64,000 bases of DNA, from positions 1 through 64,000 of the forward strand of contig DDWL01000042.1 in the NCBI GenBank assembly GCA_002345675.1. The letters run 5' to 3'. A program made the position numbers and the translations under genes. Origin of the DNA: Bacteroidales bacterium UBA2287 (lineage in GTDB: Bacteria; Bacteroidota; Bacteroidia; Bacteroidales; Tenuifilaceae). Shown piece after piece: positions 11,601 to 18,333 of this stretch; the first letter of the stretch is position 1, and the number at the start of each line of letters is the position of its first letter. The notes under the pieces are model-generated. The model was not told the origin of the DNA. It searched no databases and saw only the letters and a program-made list of their open reading frames with translations.

Positions 11601-14099
11601 TATGAAGCACCACACGACTTCGGCATAACCAATATTGTTTCGCCTGCTTCGGCATGCGACTTAACCACCTCCGAACCCGTAACGATTACACTCAAAAACT
11701 TTGGGGTTAGGCCAATACCTTCGGGCCAAACAGTTACAATTGGCATAAAATCCAATCGTTCAGGCAATATTGAGCAGTTCACCGAAAACATTACCTTAAC
11801 AAGTCAACTTGCTGTAGGAGCAACTGTGAACATACCTCTTGTAGGAAGTTTAAATATGAACATAAGTGGTGAATACAACATTGAAGCATTCACAATTTCC
11901 GAAATCGACCCATTCTTTTATTCCTCAACAGCAAACGATACTACTTTATCGGTTGTTGAAGTTATGAAACCTTTTGTCGACTTAGGTTCCGACATTTACA
12001 CGGTTCACCCCGACACCATTACGTTTGATGTTACCAACGCAAATGCAACTTCGTACCTATGGCAAGATGCTTCAACCGATCCAATTTTCAGTGTAACAAG
12101 TAATACAACCGCCACTTATAGCGTTACACTTAGCAATGCTATACCTTGTACTGCTTACGACGAAGTACTTGTTGTTAAGCTCAATGTCGACCTAGCCATT
12201 TCGGAAATAGTTAGCCCCATTTCGAACTGTGAACTTACGAATGAAACTTCGCTTGTAATTGAAGTAATTAACTTAGGCACCGATACATTACTTGCTAACC
12301 GACCAATAACACTTGGATATGAATTCGACGGGGGTGGTCCTGTTGAAGTTGGTCACAACTTAAGCGAAACTCTTTACCCCGACTCAGTTTTCCGCTTTAC
12401 TTTTGCTGAACTATTCGACTTGAGCCAGCCTCAATCGTACCCAATTAGGGTGTGGGTAACTACAACCGATGATGAAACTCCCGCTAATAACGAAGTTTCG
12501 GAAACGGTTACTGTTTATGGTTATCCTATATTCGACCTATCCCCCGACTCTGTTTACCTACAAGCTAACAGCTACGTTGTTGATGCTGGTGCTGGATATA
12601 ACCAGTACTTGTGGCATAACGATGGCTCAACAGAACAAACATTTACAGCCGATTCGATTGGATGGGTTTACGCAACAGTAAGCGATATAAACGGATGCTC
12701 AACTACCGACTCAATTTACGTTCACCTTAAGTACCGCGATGTAATTCCGTTGCAAATAATCACCCCAGTTACGTCGTGTGGTTACGAAAGTCCTGTGCTT
12801 CCAAGTTTTGTTATTAAAAACAATGGAACCGATACGCTATTCTTCAGCACAACAGTTGTAAATGTTGGCTTCCAATTCGAAGGAGGCGCTTGGGTTGAAG
12901 AAGAAGCGGTTCTTACACAGGATATATATCCTAACGACACCTTTATTCATACCTTTAGTCAAGAGGTTGATGTAACCGTTATGGGCGACTACTCGATGAT
13001 TTTTAAAGCTACCACCGACAACGAAATGCGCCCCGAAAACGATGAACTAAACCATAACATTTCGGTGTTCACTATACCTAATGTTAGTTTGGGCAACGAC
13101 ATTGTTACCCGAAACGCATTTTGGGTTCTCGATGCTGGTGCTGGTTTCGAAGAGTACCTCTGGAGCACCAACGAAACAACACAAACTATTACAGTTACCC
13201 AATCGGGCACTTATTCGGTAACAGTAACAAATAACGAAATTTGCTCCGATACCGACGAAGTTCAAGTAACATTCCTTCGTCACGACTATGGCATTTCAAC
13301 AATTGTAAATCCTATTAGCGGATGCAGCCAAGTGGCTTTAAAAACCGTGCTTGTTCGTTTTTCAAACCTTGGAAACGACACCCTTCAAATTGGGCAAACC
13401 ATTAATTTTGGCTACAAACTAAACCAAAACCAACAAGTGGTGCAGAATTACATAACAACTTTTAAATTAACACCAGGATTTAACTTCTTGTTTACTTTCA
13501 CACAACAGGTAAATATTACTGAACCTAATGAGTACACTATTAAAGCTTGGGCTAAAAACATAGCCGATGTTAACGTTAGCAACGACTCGCTAGTGAAAAC
13601 AGTAAATACATACGCTCTACCATTTGTCGATTTAGGTCCTGAGTACCTTTGGGTAACATTCCCTTACGTTTTAAATTCGAATGTAACCGATGTTACATAC
13701 CTTTGGAATACTGGCAGCACTGAGCCATCGATTACTGCCGAAGAAGTTGGCAAGTACTGGGTAAGAGTTACCAACTCGAACAGCTGCATTGCCTCCGACA
13801 CAATAAACTTACGCGACGAAACTTCAATTGAAGAGATTCCAGGAACATCAACAATGGTATCGGTTTACCCTAATCCATCGAGTAACTTTGTTAAAGCTGA
13901 AATTAGCACTACAAAGCAATCGGAAATTATACTCGAAGTATTCTCGTCAACAGGTCAGTTTATCGAAAAGAGAATAATTCCTGTTACAAATTCGGTGGTT
14001 CACACAATTGATGTTACGAACTACTCGTCGGGCATTTACTTGCTACGCTTTACCGAGGGGAAGAAATACACCACAATTCGATTAGGTGTAACGCACTAG
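8628..14099 (+). CDS. Large secreted multidomain protein with T9SS type A sorting domain
   Basis: An 1823-residue exported protein. It begins with a signal peptide (MKKYTNKFYLSIILCSFFLC, cleaved near LKAQ). Residues of about 30-205, 365-520 and 640-1000 contain MAM/choice-of-anchor-J-like modules: EDFEVGYLPDGW, DNFESDLNWEL, ENFESNDGFWRS and the closing GWNIDDV or GIAIDDVKI. At least five CARDB-like Ig units follow or intervene, each opening with a line such as DLAISEIVSPISNCELT and containing NLGTDTL. The last 80 or so residues (VSVYPNPSSNFVKAEI, then SGIYLLRF) are the type A T9SS sorting tail, which is normally cleaved on export with attachment to anionic LPS. It is transcribed away from the type B giant, with 265 bp between them. 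Architecture resembles secreted adhesins or enzyme scaffolds; no catalytic motif was recognised. Confidence 0.88.
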   Translation: MKKYTNKFYLSIILCSFFLCISIGLKAQEFEEFLVEDFEVGYLPDGWALQYTKPLLNGVNWIYENGGHTTTPSFPSTRKPYPAHSGTKNALFYYQSAGSESTILWTKPFSLELALVPELTFWHAQDQRYTFGNWNNDQLRVYYKRGLDSAKVQLAYYPEVLPNWTERVIIIPDSAFSPTFYIGFEAITKSGWGACVDDISIVETATAQLSLNSMTITQPSTLPLTTGLGFHPIAMLTLKVSGNAGTLPLESLKLKVAGSDLLFNSDGFNLFTTQSPIFYDKTNVGTSTSIIDGEVLFDNITLNLLPGYNYLWITCSVKNDAPYGASVNFYIPAEGVQISSSLYPVENLTLPSNREVRTSFFYDNFESDLNWELIGNFQVFDPIGQTGGLGNPDPVHAYNGIKVLGTPGAYPANLLNNQYLATSPIFDLTYFKNVEIQFARWLNIEYSDKAKIQLSKNAGVDWTTIYENTGNTTDSQWQKILLQASQANRSKDVMFRFTLGPTDDSWNFTGWNIDDVAFTAYHITKDVGVVDWIYPLSGCGHSSADSVIVKVANLGDGPITQDFPISYSFNGGTTWITDIFTQDLAIGDTVEFIFPTKVDLSLPGLKPLVMAKTALVNDEDSSNDLLSTSVFIAPTYPVPYSENFESNDGFWRSYGTSLWAWGSISKPTINAAVSGTKGWITDLTQSYGSKLSSNYQIVFNDGFETNKNWIFTGEFERNVASHPLYPYDGLYFIGNDISGQGANLFGYENGILYTTPHAATSPPIDISNYHSNVIEFYGYIRVLQGDTARILISPNNGATWVSIWDNNGVETLENWYSLKSLVINDQYSNSTQLRVRFAITHSSIAGGNESGWIIDQFSLKGKTVNNNPSFVESACYNLTGINSPIFETNIWTQTEAGVDGASLYYSINKGVTWNNMNNTTSHDSYWNWYSGNPVSALGVDGWSGLGTGWKRARHLLPAAVANETCVNFRIGFAADKLNNNYDGIAIDDVKIYEAPHDFGITNIVSPASACDLTTSEPVTITLKNFGVRPIPSGQTVTIGIKSNRSGNIEQFTENITLTSQLAVGATVNIPLVGSLNMNISGEYNIEAFTISEIDPFFYSSTANDTTLSVVEVMKPFVDLGSDIYTVHPDTITFDVTNANATSYLWQDASTDPIFSVTSNTTATYSVTLSNAIPCTAYDEVLVVKLNVDLAISEIVSPISNCELTNETSLVIEVINLGTDTLLANRPITLGYEFDGGGPVEVGHNLSETLYPDSVFRFTFAELFDLSQPQSYPIRVWVTTTDDETPANNEVSETVTVYGYPIFDLSPDSVYLQANSYVVDAGAGYNQYLWHNDGSTEQTFTADSIGWVYATVSDINGCSTTDSIYVHLKYRDVIPLQIITPVTSCGYESPVLPSFVIKNNGTDTLFFSTTVVNVGFQFEGGAWVEEEAVLTQDIYPNDTFIHTFSQEVDVTVMGDYSMIFKATTDNEMRPENDELNHNISVFTIPNVSLGNDIVTRNAFWVLDAGAGFEEYLWSTNETTQTITVTQSGTYSVTVTNNEICSDTDEVQVTFLRHDYGISTIVNPISGCSQVALKTVLVRFSNLGNDTLQIGQTINFGYKLNQNQQVVQNYITTFKLTPGFNFLFTFTQQVNITEPNEYTIKAWAKNIADVNVSNDSLVKTVNTYALPFVDLGPEYLWVTFPYVLNSNVTDVTYLWNTGSTEPSITAEEVGKYWVRVTNSNSCIASDTINLRDETSIEEIPGTSTMVSVYPNPSSNFVKAEISTTKQSEIILEVFSSTGQFIEKRIIPVTNSVVHTIDVTNYSSGIYLLRFTEGKKYTTIRLGVTH

Positions 14100-14116
14100 G
14101 TTTTATACGCAACAAA

Positions 14117-14292
14117 AAGGGCTGTCTCAAAAGAAAAAATAACCACAAATCCCGATAACTATCGGGACGCAAAGAAATAACAAAGAACCACAAAGGCAAC
14201 ACACATATATACAGTTCTTTGTGAACTTTGTGTAAAACCTTAGTGCACTTTGTGGTTAGACGTTTGTATCTTATGAGACAGCCTCTTTTATT
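14117..14292. terminator. Bidirectional terminator hairpin containing an inserted repeat
   Basis: Inverted arms GGCTGTCTCA (14119-14128) and TGAGACAGCC (14274-14283), preceded by an A tract and followed by CTCTTTTATTTT, lie between two convergent genes and so can stop transcription from both sides. The 145-base loop is not random. It holds the perfect palindrome CCCGATA-AC-TATCGGG (14150-14165) and matching inner arms AACCACAAA and TTTGTGGTT. It also holds runs of the ACTTTGTG type that recur between genes in many Bacteroidota. The loop looks like a repeat element lodged inside, or carried with, the terminator. Confidence 0.6.
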
Positions 14293-14308
14293 TTATGCAA
14301 AGCAGAGA

Positions 14309-15814
14309 TTACCCTATATGCATATACTTTTCAACAAGTTTTGCAATTTCGTCGTTTTTGCCAAATAACTTTTCACTTAAGCCTTTATCGTCGAAAGCTT
14401 TTAACTTTTTAATTTTACTGTCGATCATTCCCTTAGGAAAAATTCCGTTGTTTTCGAAAATGCTTCGCTTAGCCTCTAAAGCATCGGCCGACTCGAAACA
14501 CGATGCTGGTAGCTGCTTAAGAGTTGCAAGTTTCTCCTTAAACTCGGGTTTAAAAATATTTACGTCAACATAAAGTTTTTCGGCCATTTCGAGGCTGTTT
14601 GGCATGTTAATGCCATGAAGCGATGCTACAATAAGGCCTGCAACAAGCGAATAAATATCGGCCGAACCATCGGGTACTCGGAACTCGTATGTTTGCTTCG
14701 ACTCGCCTTGTGGCTGACAGTTGCAGTCGGCTGGGTTGGCGTCGTAAATCATGTTTGTTGCGCCCGACCAACCAAGTGGAACGCGAACAACCACCGAACG
14801 ATTCCTGTCGCCCCAGCAAATATTGGTTGGAGCCTCTTGGTGAGGAACCAAGCGTAAATACGAAGTTGGTATGGTGTTTCCAAAGGCGGTAAGGCCATCG
14901 GCAGCATCGAGAATTCCAGCAATCATCTTTTTGGCCAGTGGCCCAAGTTTGCCATTCTCAACAAGCATGTTTTTGCCATCCTTTTCGGCAAGCATGTGGA
15001 AATGCATTCCGCTTCCAGCTTTTCCAACGGTAATTTTGGGTGCAAAACTTATGTTAACTCCATAGCGATAGCCTAAGTTTCGAAGAATCCACTTTGCAAT
15101 AATCATTTGCTCGGCAGCCTGCTCGGGCTCAGTTGGTAAAAACTCCACTTCGTGCTGCTCGTAGTAGTAATCATCATCCGAAAAGCATCCAACTTCGGCA
15201 TGGCCATACTTAATTTTTCCACCAGCATGGGCAATTAGCCTAAGCGCTTCGGCACGTAGCTCGCCAAACTTAGCAAATGGCTCGCTCGAGTGGTACCCTT
15301 TTTGGTCGGGGCCCAAGTAAAAGTCTTCCTTTTCGGTAATTACGTAGTACTCGAGTTCGCCAAGGGTTTTAAATGTTAAACCAGTCTGACTACGGAACTC
15401 CTCGTGCGCTTTGCGCAAAATGTACTCGGGCGAACTTTCGAGTGGTTTTCCTTCGCTATTGTAAAACGAGCAAAGTATGTCGATTGTAGGAACATCGGAG
15501 AACGGATTCAGAAATGCAGTACGGTAACGTGGCACAACGTACAGGTCGCTACTACCCGCTTCGATAAACGAGAACAGGCTACTCCCATCGACCCTTTCGC
15601 CATGCGAAAGAACGGAATCGAGATGTTCGCGCGATGTAATTATAAAGTTTAATGTTTTTAGCCTTCCATCTTCGGCAACGTAACGAAAATTGAGCATTTC
15701 AATTTCCTTCTCCTCGCAAAAGCGAATAATGTCGGCCTTAGTAAAGTCGGCAGCGGGTTTCTTCAGAAAGCGAACCAACTCGTTGGGGTTCATCAAAATC
15801 TCCGAATCCTTCAT
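14309..15814 (-). CDS. glnA: Glutamine synthetase family protein
   Basis: Glutamine synthetase, catalysing ATP-dependent amidation of glutamate for nitrogen assimilation in the cytoplasm. The N-terminal beta-grasp part (PNELVRFLKKPAADFTKADI) leads to the catalytic barrel. There GELEYYV, YGHAEVGCFSDD, the histidine region GSGMHFHML and the PTSYLRLVPHQEAPTN / CWGDRNRS segments match the glutamate- and ATP-binding signatures. The start is taken at the ATG giving MKDSEILMNPNELV; a longer in-frame reading begins 51 bases upstream but would overlap the promoter-like sequence. It stands alone, convergent with the T9SS gene. Which class or paralogue it represents is not certain by eye. Confidence 0.88.
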   Translation of the reverse strand: MKDSEILMNPNELVRFLKKPAADFTKADIIRFCEEKEIEMLNFRYVAEDGRLKTLNFIITSREHLDSVLSHGERVDGSSLFSFIEAGSSDLYVVPRYRTAFLNPFSDVPTIDILCSFYNSEGKPLESSPEYILRKAHEEFRSQTGLTFKTLGELEYYVITEKEDFYLGPDQKGYHSSEPFAKFGELRAEALRLIAHAGGKIKYGHAEVGCFSDDDYYYEQHEVEFLPTEPEQAAEQMIIAKWILRNLGYRYGVNISFAPKITVGKAGSGMHFHMLAEKDGKNMLVENGKLGPLAKKMIAGILDAADGLTAFGNTIPTSYLRLVPHQEAPTNICWGDRNRSVVVRVPLGWSGATNMIYDANPADCNCQPQGESKQTYEFRVPDGSADIYSLVAGLIVASLHGINMPNSLEMAEKLYVDVNIFKPEFKEKLATLKQLPASCFESADALEAKRSIFENNGIFPKGMIDSKIKKLKAFDDKGLSEKLFGKNDEIAKLVEKYMHIG

Positions 15815-15838
15815 ATCTATTATTTTTAGTTTTTTTTT

Positions 15839-15867
15839 CAAAAGTAAAAGTTCACAAAGCTGCAAAA
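15839..15867 (-). promoter_or_regulatory. Putative promoter of glutamine synthetase
   Basis: On the minus strand the sequence TACTTTTG (15839-15846) fits the Bacteroidota -7 consensus TAnnTTTG. A TTTTG at 15863-15867 lies 16 bases upstream, close to the expected -33 position. The -7 box ends 24 bases before the chosen start codon. Confidence 0.45.
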
Positions 15868-15901
15868 CTCATACTACAAAAGCAAGTATGTGAAAAATGT
15901 T

Positions 15902-17054
15902 TCATAGCAGGGTAAAACTACAACGGTTGGGGGCTGAGTTTGGATTACAATCTACTTCTTCTTCTGTAAGTCCTGTTAATTCAATTATTGTTTCTATGCT
16001 TATGTTTTTCCGTTTCATTCCTCTTGCAATCTCAATTGCTTTATCTTTTCTTGCTCTATCCTCAGCATCAATTTTTAAAGTCCACGCCATACTTGCGCTA
16101 TATCTCAAATCTTCTTGATACTTTTTATAATTTACTAAGAAACTGTTTAAATTTGGTTTATATGTTTGCCATGGGCTTTAGCCCGTGGGATAATTAAGCC
16201 TACTTTATTGGGCTTTAGCCCAAATATGACTGAAATGTTTGGCTAAAGCCTTATCTTTCCAACTTTTTTAATCCACGGGCTAAAGCCCGTGGCAATTGTT
16301 ATAATAAAATTCTTTATTTAAATTTAAACAGTTTCTAACTCTTCTTCTGATAATTTATCTATTCTTAACAACTCTTTCGCTTTATCAATTCCTTGCGCGG
16401 TAAATTCTTCCTTAATTTCATTATTTTTCAGGTAGTATATCCATTCATCAAGGTTGATGTTGCAATGTCGTTGAATTGATTAACCTTGATTACATAGTAT
16501 TCGGGGAAAATTTCAAATGGTTCATTTTTCCCAAGTATCTCAACTTGTTTTTCAGATAGTTTTAATTTATCCTTCTTGTAAATTCCAATAAAATCGGTTC
16601 TTCCGTAGTAAATGTAATCATCACCTTGCCCAAGGTCAAAGTAAACTATATTGACTGAATATACTTTTTTAACGTTCTTGTAAGGCTCTCCAACCGAAAT
16701 GTGTTCGGTAATTACTTTTGATGTTCCATACGCCATTCTATGGAAATAGTCATATTCATTCTGATTCTGAATCTCAACTATCACCAATTCACTTTTAGAG
16801 TTTTTAACAAGAATATCAACCCGATTGAATTTGTCATTCTCAAATTCTTGATTCCCCTCACTCTCAAGAATTGTTTCGATTGTAATCCTCTCATTCAGCA
16901 ATTCCGACAGAAAACCCTCAAGTACTGTGAAGTTAGCCTTATTCCATAGTAGTCGCTTAATAGCCCAGTCGAACCGTATTAAATTCCTGCTGTTCACACC
17001 TACTAGTTTTGGACAAAGATAATCAATTTTCGTGTTAGAACTTTGAATTTGCAT
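15902..17054 (-). pseudogene. Rpn-family recombination-promoting nuclease, disrupted
   Basis: Remains of an Rpn/PD-(D/E)XK nuclease family (transposase-like) protein. The first part (17054-16428) begins MQIQSSNTKIDYLCPKLVG and contains RVDILVKNS...LVIVEIQNQ, the nuclease core, then YYGRTDFIGIYKK. A one-base deletion near 16449 moves the reading frame after NDIATSTL; the next frame continues DEWIYYLKNNEIKEEF to LSEEEL. There a 197-bp MITE interrupts it. The sequence resumes after the element as VNYKKYQEDLRYSASMAW and ends with the typical ARGMKRKNISIETIIELTG tail. Removing the MITE plus one target copy joins LSEEEL to VNYKK in frame. The gene is therefore inactive. A longer upstream reading from 17144 runs through the hairpin at 17083 and is not credible. 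Confidence 0.85.
16139..16335. mobile_element. MITE (copy 1) with GAAACTG terminal repeats, inside the Rpn gene
   Basis: A 197-bp non-coding element with perfect 16-bp terminal inverted repeats: GAAACTGTTTAAATTT at 16139-16154 and its complement at 16320-16335. It is flanked by TAA direct repeats (16136-16138 and 16336-16338) that are the likely 3-bp target duplication. Inside are palindromes of the form CCACGGGCTAAAGCCCGTGG and GGGCTTTAGCCC. It encodes no transposase, so it must be moved in trans. A diverged second copy lies at 39060. Confidence 0.85.
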
Positions 17055-17082
17055 TGCATGTAAGTTTTCTCGCCTTGCCCCC

Positions 17083-17192
17083 AACGGTGTATTGCGCGGG
17101 GGATTGGAACTCCGTTCCAATCCCCCGATACGCAGTTTCGCCAAAACCGATTAGCTGGCTAATCGTGGAGGAGCCCAGCGTGAAATACACCC
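17083..17192. repeat. Large three-way hairpin between accessory genes (cassette-boundary-like)
   Basis: Outer arms AACGGTGTATTGCGC (17083-17097) and GCGTGAAATACACCC (17178-17192) pair imperfectly. They enclose a perfect 13-bp stem (GGGGGATTGGAAC at 17098-17110 with its complement at 17114-17126) and a 7-bp stem (CGATTAG at 17148-17154 with 17159-17165). On the minus strand it is bounded by GCATAAC and GTTGGGG, which loosely resemble the outer boxes of integron attC sites. It sits between the Bro-N gene and the Rpn start, both accessory genes. Whether any integrase acts on it is unknown. Confidence 0.6.
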
Positions 17193-17253
17193 TTTGTTAT
17201 GCACTGGCGGTTTTTTATTCTTGTGAATATCAGATTTATATTTCACATTTATC

Positions 17254-18096
17254 TTATTTCCTTTTCCCTTCCTTCAACTCCTTGGGTTTCTTTTTTTCTG
17301 GTAAATAATTCTCTGATGTTATAACTTTCTCACCGCTTTCTTTCTCTAATTCTTTCAATGCATTTCCAGCTATTGTACCTCCAATTCGTGCAGCGACTTT
17401 ATTCTCATTAAACCCTTTCGCATTTTTAGCTCTTGTAACTTTTGTCGTAGATGCTTCTCCAAGCATTGAAAATATTAATTCAAGGTCAGTCATATGGTCT
17501 CTCAAATTTTGACTTTTTAGACCTTTCATCTTTTTATATTCAGAAGGCGTCAACCCAAAAGTTGCCTTTGAAATCTCGGCAGTTAGAATTGCATATTCAA
17601 TTTGTTCCTTTACTCCTCTGTTTTTCCATTCCTCAGTTAATTCTTCTCGAATTGCGATGCTTCGCATCCGTTTCTCTATCCAATCATCAGGATAACCCTT
17701 AAGTTTATATAATTCACGTGTGCGTTGAGTTGCTAATTCAGGATTTTCTATTTCGTCCAATCTGTCTGAACCAACCTGAGCCAACCATTGCTTAAACGGC
17801 TCGGCTTTGGGCGATGGAATTGATTGTATAATTCGTAAAAGTCCTTTAGCATCAGCACAATCAGTTACATATCTTTTTCCATCGGAGGAAATCATTTTCA
17901 GTTGTACGATAATTTCGTACAACTGAGAAAAACCTTCTGTATTTAGTTTTCTTTTAAGGTCACTCCAATATCTTCGTGGATTCTTACTTTCAGTGAGAAT
18001 TTCAATTACATCAATAATTACAAAGTACCATTTTTGTTCAGCCTCGTTCCATTCAGAACGAATTTGTTTACTTTCAAATAGTTTTATATTACTCAT
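17254..18096 (-). CDS. Bro-N domain antirepressor-like / DinD-like protein
   Basis: About 280 aa. The first 120 residues (IKLFESKQIRSEWNEAEQKW, FVIIDVIEILTESKNPRRYW, YVTDCADAKGLLRIIQSIPS, AEPFKQWLAQVGSDRLDEIE) match the Bro-N DNA-binding domain of phage antirepressors and baculovirus repeat ORFs. The C-terminal half (MTDLELIFSMLGEASTTKV, NKVAARIGGTIAGNALKELE) matches the partner region seen in bacterial chromosomal homologues related to DinD. Lys/Glu-rich tail. An in-frame ATG 24 bases upstream (18120) is equally possible. It sits alone in an accessory island beside an Rpn relic and a large hairpin, with no other phage genes. Role unknown; DNA binding is an inference from the domain. Confidence 0.75.
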   Translation of the reverse strand: MSNIKLFESKQIRSEWNEAEQKWYFVIIDVIEILTESKNPRRYWSDLKRKLNTEGFSQLYEIIVQLKMISSDGKRYVTDCADAKGLLRIIQSIPSPKAEPFKQWLAQVGSDRLDEIENPELATQRTRELYKLKGYPDDWIEKRMRSIAIREELTEEWKNRGVKEQIEYAILTAEISKATFGLTPSEYKKMKGLKSQNLRDHMTDLELIFSMLGEASTTKVTRAKNAKGFNENKVAARIGGTIAGNALKELEKESGEKVITSENYLPEKKKPKELKEGKRK

Positions 18097-18277
18097 ATTC
18101 TCATTTTTTTTGATACTCAAAAATAGTCATTTGACCTAACTTTTAAAAATTTGAAAGTCTATCATTTAGAGCGTAACTTTTCTTGCCGCTTGTGCATAAC
18201 TCCTCAATAACAGTCAAAAAATGCGGAATTAAACAATTATTTTCGGAAAAATTCGTACTGAAATGCTATAACACTTC

Positions 18278-18285
18278 TATATTTG
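18278..18285 (+). promoter_or_regulatory. Putative -7 element upstream of the DUF5686 gene
   Basis: TATATTTG fits the Bacteroidota -7 consensus TAnnTTTG and lies 48 bases before the start codon. No convincing -33 TTTG was seen. Confidence 0.4.
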
Positions 18286-18333
18286 CATATTAATTCAATT
18301 TTTGACTAAAATTATATCGATATCTATCACTCT

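Noticed and set aside
17055..17144. Longer start for the Rpn frame giving 30 more residues
   Set aside because: The extension reads through the large hairpin and its sequence (ERSSNPPRNTPLGARREN) is not Rpn-like; the ATG at 17054 begins the family sequence.
17083..17192. Calling the hairpin a true integron attC site
   Set aside because: The outer boxes do not match the RYYYAAC/GTTRRRY consensus exactly and no integron integrase is in the window; reported only as attC-like.
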